NCBI RefSeq assembly: GCF_014641695.1
Contig: NZ_BMIF01000002.1
Coordinates: 1-64,000, forward strand
DNA length: 64,000 bases
Direction: 5' to 3'
Source: Nitratireductor aestuarii
Lineage (GTDB): Bacteria; Pseudomonadota; Alphaproteobacteria; Rhizobiales; Rhizobiaceae
The notes beneath the pieces are model-generated. The model saw only the letters and a program-made list of their open reading frames with translations, had not been told where the DNA came from and did no database searches. A program made the translations under genes and the position numbers. Shown piece by piece: positions 16,900 through 28,622 of this stretch (within the stretch, counting starts at the first letter, position 1; each line of letters begins with the position of its first letter).

Positions 16900-16964
16900 G
16901 CCCATGCAAACAACAGTCTCCTCGACAGGCGGCATCGCCTCACGTTCATTGCGGGAGTGACAGA

Positions 16965-17429
16965 ATGAACCCGATCCCCTTTCCGTTTACGTATGACACG
17001 ATCAAGGTCGGCCAGGTGTCGCGCACCTACGGCCGCACGATCACCGACACCGACATCACGTTCTACATGATGCTGACTGGGGGTTGGCATCCGTTCCATT
17101 GCGACCGCGATTTCATGCAGAAGGCCGGCCTTGGTGCAGTCCGCGCGCAGGGCTCGTTCGGCATCGCCGTTTCACTGGGCAGCCACCTCGAAGCCTCCGT
17201 CCTCGAAGGAGCGGACGAATTCGTGCGCGCCATGGGTGTGGAGAAGTGGGAGTACCTGAAGCCGCTGGTTTCCGGTGACACATTCCATCTGGAAGTTGAA
17301 GTCTATGCCATTGAGCTGCAGGAAAACGGTCGTGACTACGTCGTGTCCCGCCTGGTGCGTATGATCAACCAGGATGGTGTGCTACTGCAGCAGGGCATCG
17401 CCAAATCAATGTGGAAACGTGGAGCCTAA
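16965..17429 (+). CDS. MaoC-like hot-dog-fold hydratase
   Basis: This 154-residue protein has a MaoC/R-hydratase hot-dog fold. The central segment shows D..FHCDRDFM near 40-50 and QGSFGIAVSLGSHLEA near 62-77, corresponding to the hydratase helix and catalytic loop. Family members hydrate enoyl-CoA or similar unsaturated acids. The gene is four bases upstream of the SDR gene and certainly co-transcribed with it. Hydration of an unsaturated ring-opening product followed by SDR oxidation or reduction is plausible, but inferred. Confidence 0.82.
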   Translation: MNPIPFPFTYDTIKVGQVSRTYGRTITDTDITFYMMLTGGWHPFHCDRDFMQKAGLGAVRAQGSFGIAVSLGSHLEASVLEGADEFVRAMGVEKWEYLKPLVSGDTFHLEVEVYAIELQENGRDYVVSRLVRMINQDGVLLQQGIAKSMWKRGA

Positions 17430-17433
17430 ACGC

Positions 17434-18222
17434 ATGAAGGGTCTCGATCTCGGTCTCGAAGGACGCAACGCAATCGTCTGCGCATCCAGCAAGGGTCTCG
17501 GCCGTGCCTGCGCCATTGCGCTCGCTGAAGCCGGGGCAAATGTGGTGATCAACGGGCGCGATCATGAGGCGCTTGAAGCCACTGCGCGGGACATCCGTGA
17601 CCGTGCCGGCGTGACGGTCACGCCGGTCGTCGCCGATGTATCGACCCCGGAGGGTCAGCAGGCGTTGCTCGCCGCCTGTCCTGCCCCTGACATCCTTGTC
17701 AACAACAACGGTGGCCCAGCCTACCGCGATTTCCGCGAGCTTGACCGCGCCGATATCGCTCACGGGCTCGAGCAGAACATGATCACGCCGATCGAGCTCA
17801 TCAAGGCCGTAATCGACGGCATGGTGGAGCGCAAGTTCGGGCGCATCGTGAACATCACGTCGGCGACGGTCTATTCGCCGGTAGCCGGCCTCGATCTGTC
17901 TTCCGGCGCACGTGCCGGACTTACCGCCTTCCTCGCCGGTGTGGCGCGCAGCGTGGCGCAGCACAACGTGACCATCAACCAGATGCTGCCGGGCATCTTT
18001 GCCACCAATCGCATGACGGAAAGCATGTCTGTTGCCGCGCGTAACCAGCAGAAGGAAGTCAGCGAGGTCGAGAAGCAGCGACTAACGGGTATTCCGGCTG
18101 GCCGCTTCGGCGATCCGGACGAGTTCGGCCGCCTCTGCGCCTTCCTGTGCTCCAACCATGCCGGCTACATCGTTGGCCAGAACATCGTGGTAGACGGCGG
18201 CGCCTATCAAAGCTGCTTTTAA
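17434..18222 (+). CDS. SDR-family protein of an atypical subgroup lacking the Tyr/Lys pair
   Basis: This 262-residue short-chain dehydrogenase/reductase-fold protein has a nucleotide-binding CASSKGLGRA at 16-25, NNGG near 91-94 and the conserved Ser143 (NITS). At the positions of the catalytic Tyr and Lys (Ser+13, Ser+17) it has Ser156 and Arg160 (SSGAR). I know this SSGAR/NGAR type from many proteobacterial proteins annotated as 3-oxoacyl-ACP reductase, but canonical YxxxK chemistry cannot apply. The C-terminal VDGG is typical. ATG 17434 is chosen; a longer frame from 17374 would overlap the MaoC gene. Its reaction is not known. Confidence 0.85.
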   Translation: MKGLDLGLEGRNAIVCASSKGLGRACAIALAEAGANVVINGRDHEALEATARDIRDRAGVTVTPVVADVSTPEGQQALLAACPAPDILVNNNGGPAYRDFRELDRADIAHGLEQNMITPIELIKAVIDGMVERKFGRIVNITSATVYSPVAGLDLSSGARAGLTAFLAGVARSVAQHNVTINQMLPGIFATNRMTESMSVAARNQQKEVSEVEKQRLTGIPAGRFGDPDEFGRLCAFLCSNHAGYIVGQNIVVDGGAYQSCF

Positions 18223-18241
18223 AAGCAGAGAAATATCTACA

Positions 18242-18272
18242 ATAGAGCGGCCTTGTGCCGCTCTATTTGTTT
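18242..18272 (+). terminator. Rho-independent terminator after the SDR gene
   Basis: Perfect 10-bp stem ATAGAGCGGC (18242-18251) and GCCGCTCTAT (18257-18266), 5-base loop, then TTGTTT. It lies between convergent genes. Confidence 0.88.
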
Positions 18273-18280
18273 CGGTCACC

Positions 18281-18922
18281 TCAAGGGTGCTTAGGCGTCC
18301 TGCATTGGAACCAGTCCGTCATGCGCGTGTACCATCCGTCGCCGTGCATGCGAGCAATGAGGTCGAGTTTCGGCGCGTCGATGTAGCACTTGTCTGCATC
18401 CAGAACCGCCTCTTGGGCGATGTGAACGCCAATAACTTTCCCCAGCACAAGCGACTGGCCGTCGCCCAGATCGATCTCGCGGAACAGCTCGCATTCGAGC
18501 GCAGCCGGGCTTTGGCGAATGCGCGGCGTACGGAGCTTTGCTGACGGCACGGTGTCGATCTCCGCAAATGGGACCTCGCTCACGCCGCTCGCGAAGTTCA
18601 CCGCAGTTCTCGTCATGGCCTGCGCGTTGGCGAAGCCAACCAGATTGACCACGAACTCGCCGTTGCGCCGAATGTTGACGCCCGTGTCCTTCAGGTCACC
18701 CTTGAACCGTTCACCGCTGCCAATGGCGATCGAGACCAGCGGCGGCTCTTCTGCGGCCACGTTGAAGAAGGAGAAAGGCCCGACGTTGACGGAGCCATCT
18801 TCGTTAAGCGTCGTCACCCAGGCGATCGGCCGGGGCAAGACGGTAGACGTCATCAGCTTGTGGCAGTTGTGCCGCGACAGGGCCGCGAAATCGAAAAATA
18901 CGGGGGCGGTTTCACCGCTCAT
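18281..18922 (-). CDS. Flavin reductase-like domain protein (second copy)
   Basis: This 213-residue FMN-binding split-barrel protein is paralogous to the one at 2304-2918. The motif LPRPIAWVTTLNEDG lies near residues 29-43 and NVGPFSFFNV near 46-55. It starts at ATG 18922 (MSGETAPVFFDFAAL). A terminator separates it from the upstream ABC transporter operon, so it has its own promoter in 18923-18980. No monooxygenase partner is adjacent. Its role in the pathway, as electron donor or as a stand-alone flavoenzyme, is open. Confidence 0.85.
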   Translation of the reverse strand: MSGETAPVFFDFAALSRHNCHKLMTSTVLPRPIAWVTTLNEDGSVNVGPFSFFNVAAEEPPLVSIAIGSGERFKGDLKDTGVNIRRNGEFVVNLVGFANAQAMTRTAVNFASGVSEVPFAEIDTVPSAKLRTPRIRQSPAALECELFREIDLGDGQSLVLGKVIGVHIAQEAVLDADKCYIDAPKLDLIARMHGDGWYTRMTDWFQCRTPKHP

Positions 18923-18984
18923 CGTTCTTGTACCCCACCAGATATGGCGCAGTGAAAGCGATCCACCGCGCCTGAATCAATCAC

Positions 18985-19015
18985 AAACAAAAAAGATCGG
19001 GCACAAGGCCCGATC
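18985..19015 (-). terminator. Rho-independent terminator after the polyamine-type ABC operon
   Basis: On the minus strand GATCGGG and CCCGATC (19009-19015 with 18995-19001) form a stem followed by a T-rich tract (AACAAAAAA on the plus strand at 18986-18994). Confidence 0.87.
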
Positions 19016-19081
19016 TCTCATAAGGTCTGCGGGGCTGGTAACGGCCACCGTATCCAACCCCACCGCAAAACCCCTTCAGGC

Positions 19082-20167
19082 TTAGCGCTTGGAGTACCAC
19101 TCGAGCCAGCGGCGGTTCACCTCTTCGAGGTTCTCCGTCCACCAGACCGGATCGATCTGAGCCTGAACAGCCAGGTTTTCCGGAGCGGTCGGCAGCTTGG
19201 CCTTCGTCTCGTCGGACATCAGGTCGTAAGCCTTCTTGTTCGGCATACCGTAGGGGTACATCTTGACGAACTCGGCTTCGTTCTCCGGCTGCGCCATCCA
19301 TGCGATGAGCTTCATCGCGTTTTCGGCGTTCGGCGCGTGCTTCGGAACGATCCAGAAGCTCTGCTGCCACATGCCGTCGTTCATCGTGTAGTCGTAGGAC
19401 AGGCCCTTTTCCTTGGCGATCGTGGAACGGCCATGGCTGCCGAGCATGATGTCGACTTCGTTGTTCTGCATCAGAACGTCGTACTGGCCGGTGTTCTCGA
19501 CCCAGATGTCGATGTGCGGCTTGATTTCGTCGAGCTTCTTGAATGCGCGGTCGACGTCCAGCGGGTAGAGCTTGTCGCGCTCGACACCGTCAGCCAGCAG
19601 AGCGATCTCGAGCAGCGGACGCGGGTTTGCGTAGAGTGCGCGGCGGCCCGGGAACTTCTCGACGTTCCAGAAATCAACCCAGGTGTGCGGCGCTGCATCG
19701 CCAGCGTACTTTTCGGTGTTCCATGCCAGTACCCAGCCGAAGGACACGGACGGGAAGCCGTACTCGTGCAGCGTTTCGGTCAGCAGATCTTCGGCCGGAG
19801 CGATCTTGTGAACCAGGTCGTAATCAACCTTCTGGATCAGGTCGTCCTTGGCAGCCAGGAGCATCATCTGGCCTTCGGCGTCGAGCAGGTCCCACTCAAC
19901 GTTGCCGCTCTGCTCCATCAGCTTCAGCTTTGCAGCGTCCGGCGTGCCGGTCGTGATGACCTCGATGCCAGTTGCCTCCGTGAAGGGCTGGAAGAAGGCC
20001 TTGGTCTGCGCTTCCACGTAGGTGCCGCCCCAGGTCGAAACGACCAGCGAACCCGAGCCCTTGAGGACCTCAGCTGCATCCTCTGCCATTGCAGGCGCGA
20101 GGCTGAAGCCGGCGATACCCAGAACAGTCGCTGCCATCAGGCTTCTGCGGCTGAATACTTTTGTCAT
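19082..20167 (-). CDS. ABC transporter periplasmic binding protein, spermidine/putrescine (PotD) type
   Basis: This 361-residue extracellular solute-binding protein of the PotD group has a signal peptide with a twin-arginine-like FSRRSLMAATVLG at 5-17 and a cut near PAMA-EDA at about 30. The VVSTWGGTYVEAQ segment near 45-57 is typical. It is the last gene of a four-gene operon (permease, permease, ATPase, binding protein). Related systems import polyamines, but also opines and other amines, so the ligand here may be an N-containing substrate of the catabolic cluster. The ATG at 20167 is used rather than the in-frame upstream start. Confidence 0.9.
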   Translation of the reverse strand: MTKVFSRRSLMAATVLGIAGFSLAPAMAEDAAEVLKGSGSLVVSTWGGTYVEAQTKAFFQPFTEATGIEVITTGTPDAAKLKLMEQSGNVEWDLLDAEGQMMLLAAKDDLIQKVDYDLVHKIAPAEDLLTETLHEYGFPSVSFGWVLAWNTEKYAGDAAPHTWVDFWNVEKFPGRRALYANPRPLLEIALLADGVERDKLYPLDVDRAFKKLDEIKPHIDIWVENTGQYDVLMQNNEVDIMLGSHGRSTIAKEKGLSYDYTMNDGMWQQSFWIVPKHAPNAENAMKLIAWMAQPENEAEFVKMYPYGMPNKKAYDLMSDETKAKLPTAPENLAVQAQIDPVWWTENLEEVNRRWLEWYSKR

Positions 20168-20190
20168 TGATGTGCTCCCATACACGGTGG

Positions 20191-21291
20191 TTACACTTGG
20201 CCCATCATTACGTGACCAAGATTTGGATCCCAGCCGAACTCCAGAGTGGTCCCCTCGGCCGGGGCATCGTTTGTCGTGTTGATGTGCTGAACGGCGTTGA
20301 TCTTGCCCAAGGGCGTATCCAGCTCGATGTGCAGGATGCTGCCACGGTAGCGGGTCTCGAGCACGGTGCCGGTCAGCGACGGGAAGTCAGACTTCCGCTC
20401 GTCACCAAACACGATCATTTCCGGGCGTACGCAAAGGACCGCAGGTCCTTCACGCGTTTCCGTCACCGGCAGCCTTATGCCGGCATCAGTGGTGAAGACG
20501 CCGCCCTGCGTCTTACCGGAAAGAAGGTTCGCTTCACCGAAGAAGCCTGCCACGAACGGATTGGCCGGACGAAGGTAGAGGTTCTTAGGGGTGTCCACCT
20601 GCTGGAGGCGGCCAAGGTTCATGACGGCCACGCGGTCGGAGAGGTTCAGTGCCTCTTCCTGGTCGTGGGTCACATAGATCACCGTCTGGCCGAGCGAACG
20701 CTGCAGGCTGCGGATCTCGTACTGCATGTCCTGGCGCAGGTTGCGGTCAAGCGCGGCAAGCGGCTCGTCCATCAGCAGGGCGCGCGGCTCGAACACGATG
20801 GCGCGGGCAAGCGCGATACGCTGCTGCTGGCCACCGGAAAGCTGCGAGATGCGGCGGTCGGCAAACTTTTCCATGTGAACGCGCTCAAGCGCCCAGTTCA
20901 CACGTTTGGCAATCTCGTCCTTCGGCACGCCGCGCACTTCGAGCGGGAAGCCGACGTTGCGACGCACGTCGAGGTGCGGGAACAGCGCGTAGTTCTGGAA
21001 GACGACGCCGATGTTGCGCTTGTAGGGCGGGATCTGGGAAATATCCTGATCGCCCAGCAGCAGGCGGCCGGAGGTCGGCGCCACGAAGCCCGCGATCAGC
21101 ATCAGAACGGTGGTCTTGCCGGAGCCGGAGGGCCCGAGAATGCTCAGGAATTCGCCCGGGGCGACGTTCAGATCCAGGCTGTCGACGGCGTAGAAGTCTC
21201 CGTACCGCTTCGACAGTTGCTCGAACCGTACGCCAACGCCGCGCGTGTTGATGGGCGCCGTGCCAGCAATCGATGTGGTTGCAGTCGTCAT
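20191..21291 (-). CDS. ABC transporter ATP-binding protein, PotA type
   Basis: This 366-residue ATPase has Walker A GPSGSGKTT at 53-61, the Q-loop near 99, signature LSGGQQQR at 151-158, and Walker B LLMDEP at 172-177. A TOBE-type C-terminal domain follows from about 270 to the end. It energises the two permeases encoded just upstream on the same strand. A TTG one codon upstream is possible, but ATG 21291 is preferred. Confidence 0.95.
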   Translation of the reverse strand: MTTATTSIAGTAPINTRGVGVRFEQLSKRYGDFYAVDSLDLNVAPGEFLSILGPSGSGKTTVLMLIAGFVAPTSGRLLLGDQDISQIPPYKRNIGVVFQNYALFPHLDVRRNVGFPLEVRGVPKDEIAKRVNWALERVHMEKFADRRISQLSGGQQQRIALARAIVFEPRALLMDEPLAALDRNLRQDMQYEIRSLQRSLGQTVIYVTHDQEEALNLSDRVAVMNLGRLQQVDTPKNLYLRPANPFVAGFFGEANLLSGKTQGGVFTTDAGIRLPVTETREGPAVLCVRPEMIVFGDERKSDFPSLTGTVLETRYRGSILHIELDTPLGKINAVQHINTTNDAPAEGTTLEFGWDPNLGHVMMGQV

Positions 21292-21302
21292 CAATTACTC
21301 TC

Positions 21303-22121
21303 TTACTTGGAGGAAACTGCTTTCGTCGCGGAACGACGCTGCCAGATAGAAATGATCAGCATGGCCACGACAGCGAGGAGGAGCTGAGCAGTGGTTACTG
21401 CCGTGATGGTCTTTTCCAGACCGCCCATCTGGATGCCTTCCCACATGCGGCGTGGCAGGGTCTCCAGCCGCGGGCCGGACAGGAACTGGGCGACGACGAC
21501 TTCATCGAAGGAGAAGATGAAGGCGAAGACGAAGCCTGCGAAAATAGACGGGGCGAGGAGCGGAAGCTGGACCCGGAAGATGGTGCGGTAAGGACCGGCG
21601 CCAAGCGAGGCCGCTGCCCATTCAAGACGCTTGTCGATGCTGTAGAGACGGGCGGAAACCGGCAGCATCACGAAGGGCAGAACCAGGACCGCGTGAGCAA
21701 GGCAAAGCGGGAAGAAGCTGCCAACCAGGCGCATCCGCGCATAGAGCATGTAGAAGCCGACGCCGATAACCATCAGCGGCACGATGATCGGCGCGATGAA
21801 GATCAGGCGAAGAACCTTTGCGACCTTCGGCGAGGCGCGGCTGATGCCGATGGCGCCGAGCACGCCGGCAATCGTGGCCATCACCGAAGCGACGGCTGCG
21901 ACCTGAAGCGACAGGACGAGCGCATTGCGCCAGCGCGGATCGCCAACCAGCTGCTCGTACCAGCGGAGCGAGAAAGCCTCCGGGATGATGACGAAGGAAT
22001 CGTCGGCGCTGATCGAGATCGGAACCAGCACCAGTGCCGGAAGAATGATGAACAGGATCAGGACGATGGCGTATGCGAACAGGACGCGCCTGCCCTGGAG
22101 GCCGAGAAGATACTCGTTCAT
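21303..22121 (-). CDS. ABC transporter permease, PotC type
   Basis: This 272-residue inner-membrane permease has about six transmembrane helices. The EAA-type cytoplasmic loop is EWAAASLGAGPYRTIFRVQL near 190-209, which contacts the ATPase. Its start codon overlaps the stop of the other permease gene (TAATG at 22121). It forms the heterodimeric channel with the product of 22121-23017. Confidence 0.93.
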   Translation of the reverse strand: MNEYLLGLQGRRVLFAYAIVLILFIILPALVLVPISISADDSFVIIPEAFSLRWYEQLVGDPRWRNALVLSLQVAAVASVMATIAGVLGAIGISRASPKVAKVLRLIFIAPIIVPLMVIGVGFYMLYARMRLVGSFFPLCLAHAVLVLPFVMLPVSARLYSIDKRLEWAAASLGAGPYRTIFRVQLPLLAPSIFAGFVFAFIFSFDEVVVAQFLSGPRLETLPRRMWEGIQMGGLEKTITAVTTAQLLLAVVAMLIISIWQRRSATKAVSSK

Positions 22122-23017
22122 TAGCGGCCCTCTCCGAAGATCTTCTCGACGCCCGCGATCTTTTCATAAACCACGAGGATCAGCATGCTCACGAGAAGGA
22201 GGATGATCGATGTTGCGGCGGCCAGCGGGAGATCGACGAGGACCTGCACCTGATTCTGGATCGCCATGACGATGGTGTTTGCGCTGCCGCCACCAAGGAT
22301 CGCAGGCGTCACGAAGAAGCCGATCGCCATGGTGAAGACGAGGATGCTTCCGGACACCAGACCCGACATGGAGAGCGGGAAGTAGATGCGGCGGAAGGCC
22401 GTCCAGGGTGTTGCGCCAAGGCTGAGTGCCGAGCGGACCAGCGAGCCATCGATGGCGCGCATGGTTGGGTAGAGCGTCATAACCATGTAGGGCAGCAGGA
22501 TATGGATCATGCCGATGTAGACGCCCGTCTGGTTATAGACCAGCGACAGCGGGCCATCGGTGATTCCCATCCACTGCAGCATGTTGTTCACGACACCGTT
22601 GCGCTGCAGGATGATGATCCAGCTATAGGTACGGGCGAGAACGCTGAGCCAGAGCGAGATCACGAGGCCAAGCACGACAAGACGCGACAGCGTGTTCTCG
22701 ATGTTCGCCAGCATGTAGGCCAGCGGATAGGCAATGACCGCGCAGGCGATGGTGACGAGAAACGCAAGCTGCAACGTGAAGAGCGCCAGATTGATGTAGA
22801 AGGGCGCTGACAGCTGCTTGTAGGCGTTGAGGCTGAAACCTGCGGGGCCGCCAAAGCTGAGCCAGAGCAGATATCCGAGAGGCACCAGGAACAGGAGCGT
22901 CATCATTACTACGGGAAGGATCAGCAGGACGGCCGTCACGCGGCGGCGCTGCGATTCCCAATCGGCAGAGCTAAAGCCTGCCAGCAAGGTATTCCTGTTC
23001 GGAATGGTGGTGCTCAT
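22121..23017 (-). CDS. ABC transporter permease, PotB type
   Basis: This 298-residue permease with six predicted transmembrane segments is the first gene of the transporter operon. The EAA loop is VRSALSLGATPWTAFRRIYF near 193-212. A hydrophilic N-terminus of about 30 residues precedes the first helix. The operon promoter must lie in 23018 onward. Confidence 0.93.
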   Translation of the reverse strand: MSTTIPNRNTLLAGFSSADWESQRRRVTAVLLILPVVMMTLLFLVPLGYLLWLSFGGPAGFSLNAYKQLSAPFYINLALFTLQLAFLVTIACAVIAYPLAYMLANIENTLSRLVVLGLVISLWLSVLARTYSWIIILQRNGVVNNMLQWMGITDGPLSLVYNQTGVYIGMIHILLPYMVMTLYPTMRAIDGSLVRSALSLGATPWTAFRRIYFPLSMSGLVSGSILVFTMAIGFFVTPAILGGGSANTIVMAIQNQVQVLVDLPLAAATSIILLLVSMLILVVYEKIAGVEKIFGEGR

Positions 23018-23548
23018 TCAACAACTCAGCCTACTGAGATTTTGCATTACCAAACGATTAGACAAGCTTCGCCTATCGCCTGTCCATGCAAGACATAAGC
23101 CGCGTTATTCCTGATGGTTATGGGTGCGGATGGGAGAGACGAGATGACGATGCCGCGCGCGGCTGTCGAGCGCAGTAATTAACGCATTAATCTAATCCCG
23201 AACACTGACAGCGATAGTCAACGGATTAGGCTTGAGGCCTCAGCTGACGCGTTGCGAGCAAGGACTTGATGGGTCCGGGCACCCCATCAAATAGAACTCA
23301 GGACGGCGCACTCGGTAGTTGTTGCGTGCGATGAATTACTTAGGCACCCAGACCTCAATTCTCCAGCGCGCGGCCTTCCAAATAAATTTGGGCTATTTCC
23401 AATGGAGATGACCAGCCTCCACGTAGTGCCAGATTCCTGCCACTATCGCACCGGCCGCCGTGCATAGAGCGACGCCTATGTCCGCACTGTCACCGCTGGA
23501 TCAGAACCCCGAGCAGCGCCACCCTTGCGCGCAGGAGACCGCGTCGGA
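23018..23548. other. Intergenic region upstream of the ABC transporter operon
   Basis: This 531-base stretch has no supportable gene. It must contain the promoter of the permease gene at its left end. A short hairpin TTGATGGG/CCCATCAA (23266-23273 with 23283-23290) lies in the middle. The stretch probably marks the edge between the catabolic region and the rest of the chromosome. Confidence 0.5.
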
Positions 23549-24322
23549 TCACATTAACGGCAGACACGGGGCTAAACCGCGGACCGGCGGGATTCTGTAG
23601 CGCAGGTTGGTCATGGACTTCCTCAGCTTTTCGACGGCGCGGAATGTAAGCAAATCACCGCGGAAGCGAATGCGCGCGACGCTGCCACCTTCCCGCCCAC
23701 CCTCAATGATCGACGGAACAGCCCTTTCGGCTGCAGGGAACGGAAATACCGAAACCGGATGTAGCCCATGGTGCCAGAAGCGCCCAAACTCATCATCGAT
23801 CGGACGCTCGATGTATTGAAGGTTTCTAAAGAAGGTACTCGCGCCGCGCTTGCTGATCAGATAGGCCTGGGTACCGTAGGGGTCTGTCTTGAAGCGAATG
23901 ACCTGGCGGAAACCGCTCAGGTGCCCAATGACGTGAGCGGGCTTGTAGGCCTTTGCGAACAATCGAACGTAGTGGAGCCCCTGAGCCTCGGCAAAGTCTA
24001 TAACCTCACCGAGGTCAAACCGATCATCGAGCCATACATCATCTTCCATGATCAGGATCCATGGATGCGAACGATGATGGAGGAAATTGCTGAGTAGCGA
24101 AATATGGCTCTTGAAGCAGCCAATTTCCCCGTTGCTAAGCAAGCGGCCGAAACGCGCTATCTGGCGCTCTGGTGTATTGCTAATCCGGGGGACATCGACG
24201 TCCGCCGTGAGACCATCGAAGAATGACCATTCAACATTCTGAAGGTCACGCAGGTTTTCGCGAACCTGCTCGCGCCGCGGACTCCCCCGCAGGCTGATCA
24301 CAGCGATTTCGTACCGGTTCAT
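23549..24322 (-). CDS. Family-25 glycosyltransferase (LPS biosynthesis type)
   Basis: This 257-residue protein is of glycosyltransferase family 25, which adds sugars (often galactose) to lipopolysaccharide or capsule. The N-terminus EIAVISLRGSPRREQVRENL is the classic opening of the family. The nucleotide-sugar/metal motif is MEDDVWLDD near 95-103, and GCFKSHISLL near 73-82 is conserved. The ATG at 24322 follows GGGGAGGG. It is alone on the minus strand, not linked to other surface polysaccharide genes. The C-terminal tail after about 240 is basic and non-conserved. Confidence 0.88.
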   Translation of the reverse strand: MNRYEIAVISLRGSPRREQVRENLRDLQNVEWSFFDGLTADVDVPRISNTPERQIARFGRLLSNGEIGCFKSHISLLSNFLHHRSHPWILIMEDDVWLDDRFDLGEVIDFAEAQGLHYVRLFAKAYKPAHVIGHLSGFRQVIRFKTDPYGTQAYLISKRGASTFFRNLQYIERPIDDEFGRFWHHGLHPVSVFPFPAAERAVPSIIEGGREGGSVARIRFRGDLLTFRAVEKLRKSMTNLRYRIPPVRGLAPCLPLM

Positions 24323-24501
24323 GGCCCTCCCCCAGATGTCCCGGAAATCCACGATATTTCGGTATTACGATGAAGATGCAGCACTACAACGTCGGCAAAC
24401 TACCCTAGAGCGGCATGCCCTGTAATGCATCAGAAGGCGGTAAGTGCGGCGCAGTTGGGTTAAGCCAGAGATACAATCCGGTCGCAAGACCTGGAGTTTA
24501 T

Positions 24502-24548
24502 CTGCCGCATTTCGAGTGCGGTGCATTCAACCGCTCTGCCACCTCTCC
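24502..24548 (-). pseudogene. Truncated tRNA-Ser(CGA), 5' half only
   Basis: Reading the minus strand from 24548, GGAGAGGTGGCAGAGCGG and the following bases match a bacterial tRNA-Ser through the D-arm and the complete anticodon arm (CCGCA, loop CTCGAAA, TGCGG), with anticodon CGA. After 24502 the sequence departs. The long variable arm, the T-arm (GGTTCGAATCC type) and the 3' acceptor strand are absent. This looks like a tRNA gene cut by a recombination or deletion event beside the rplU operon. Confidence 0.75.
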
Positions 24549-24816
24549 GGAGTTGGGCGAAGCACGCCCGAACTCAGTCGCGCCTAGATAGCGACATCAT
24601 TCGCATTGCACAAGAGCCAATCTGACGCTTTTCACCGCTCTTATATTGACGGGGCGAAAGCCATGGGTTAAGGACCTCCACCATTCAGCGTGGAGAAGTC
24701 TGCGCTGTCTGTTCGCGGCCTTGCGCCGTGAGGAATACCGAACCCTACGACTGATAAAAAGACGGCTGGCGGTGGTGAAATCGTCAAGCCGGACCGAACA
24801 CTGAAAGGTATCAAAG
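24549..24816 (+). promoter_or_regulatory. Upstream leader of rplU
   Basis: This 268-base region must hold the rplU promoter. A TATATT at 24642-24647 is a possible -10, with a CTGACG 14 bases upstream that is poorly spaced. A short hairpin CTCCAC/GTGGAG lies in the leader near 24685-24704. No known riboswitch or ribosomal-protein leader is recognised. Confidence 0.35.
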
Positions 24817-25194
24817 ATGTTCGCAGTCATCAAAACCGGTGGCAAGCAGTACCGCGTTGCCCCGAACGATGTATTGAAGATCGAGAAGATCGCTGGCGAA
24901 GCTGGCGAAATCGTACAGCTGGGCAACGTTCTCGCCGTTGGCGAAGGCGCAGACGTCAAGATCGGCCTGCCGGTCGTTGAAGGCGCTACGGTTGCCGTTG
25001 AAGTTGTCGAGCAGGGCCGCGGACCGAAGGTCATCGCGTTCAAGAAGCGTCGCCGCCAGAATTCGCGCCGTAAGCGCGGTCATCGTCAGGAGCTGACGAC
25101 CATCCGCGTAACGGAAATCCTTGTTGAAGGCGCCAAGCCTGCCAAGAAGGCAGCTAAGAAGGCCGCCGCCAAGGAAGAAGCCGCAGCGGAGTAA
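24817..25194 (+). CDS. rplU: Ribosomal protein bL21
   Basis: This 125-residue large-subunit protein bL21 binds 23S rRNA. It opens with [13 protein letters not shown], the family signature. The [19 protein letters not shown] region near 75-93 is the RNA-binding end. A Lys/Ala-rich C-terminal extension ([18 protein letters not shown]) is typical of alphaproteobacteria. rpmA follows 88 bases downstream, as in most bacteria. Confidence 0.98.
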   Translation: MFAVIKTGGKQYRVAPNDVLKIEKIAGEAGEIVQLGNVLAVGEGADVKIGLPVVEGATVAVEVVEQGRGPKVIAFKKRRRQNSRRKRGHRQELTTIRVTEILVEGAKPAKKAAKKAAAKEEAAAE

Positions 25195-25282
25195 CCGGAA
25201 CCTTACGGTTCCATCGTTCAATGAACGCCAGGCGTTCATAACTGGAAATGAAGCGTTCAAGTGAACGCATAGGAGTAAGACC
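25195..25282 (+). repeat. rplU-rpmA intergenic palindromes
   Basis: Three short dyads lie in 88 bases: GGAACC/GGTTCC (25197-25212), CGTTCA/TGAACG (about 25215-25227), and GCGTTCA/TGAACGC (25253-25268). A further GGCGTTCA lies between the last two. They could form alternative RNA hairpins that tune rpmA expression. Confidence 0.5.
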
Positions 25283-25552
25283 ATGGCACACAAAAAAGCC
25301 GGCGGTTCTTCGCGTAACGGTCGCGATTCAGAGTCGAAGCGCCTTGGCGTAAAGAAGTTTGGCGGTGAGCGCGTTCTCGCCGGCAACATCATCATTCGTC
25401 AGCGCGGCACCAAGTGGCATCCAGGCGCAAACGTGGGCATGGGCAAAGACCATACCCTGTTCGCGCTCGTGGAAGGTTCTGTTGCATTTGCGACGAAAGC
25501 CAACGGCCGAACCTATGTGGCGGTAAACCCGCTGCAGGAAGCTGCGGAGTAG
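25283..25552 (+). CDS. rpmA: Ribosomal protein bL27
   Basis: This 89-residue bL27 protein has the N-terminus [20 protein letters not shown], which reaches the peptidyl-transferase centre. The body shows [15 protein letters not shown] near 34-48. No N-terminal cleavage extension of the Firmicutes type is present. It is the second gene of the rplU-rpmA operon and is followed by a terminator hairpin. Confidence 0.98.
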   Translation: MAHKKAGGSSRNGRDSESKRLGVKKFGGERVLAGNIIIRQRGTKWHPGANVGMGKDHTLFALVEGSVAFATKANGRTYVAVNPLQEAAE

Positions 25553-25623
25553 CCGGTTCCGCACCAAGACACCGGCGACCCATCCAGGGAAGCCAGTGTC
25601 CGGAAAGAATCCGGAAAAGGTTC

Positions 25624-25656
25624 AGGGGAGATGGGTCGCCATCTCCCCTTTCCTTT
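25624..25656 (+). terminator. Rho-independent terminator after rpmA
   Basis: AGGGGAGATGG (25624-25634) pairs with CCATCTCCCC(T) (25639-25649) around a GTCG loop, followed by TTCCTTTT. Confidence 0.85.
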
Positions 25657-25672
25657 TGCGGAGGATGCACCG

Positions 25673-28605
<2,933 letters not shown>

Positions 28606-28622
<17 letters not shown>

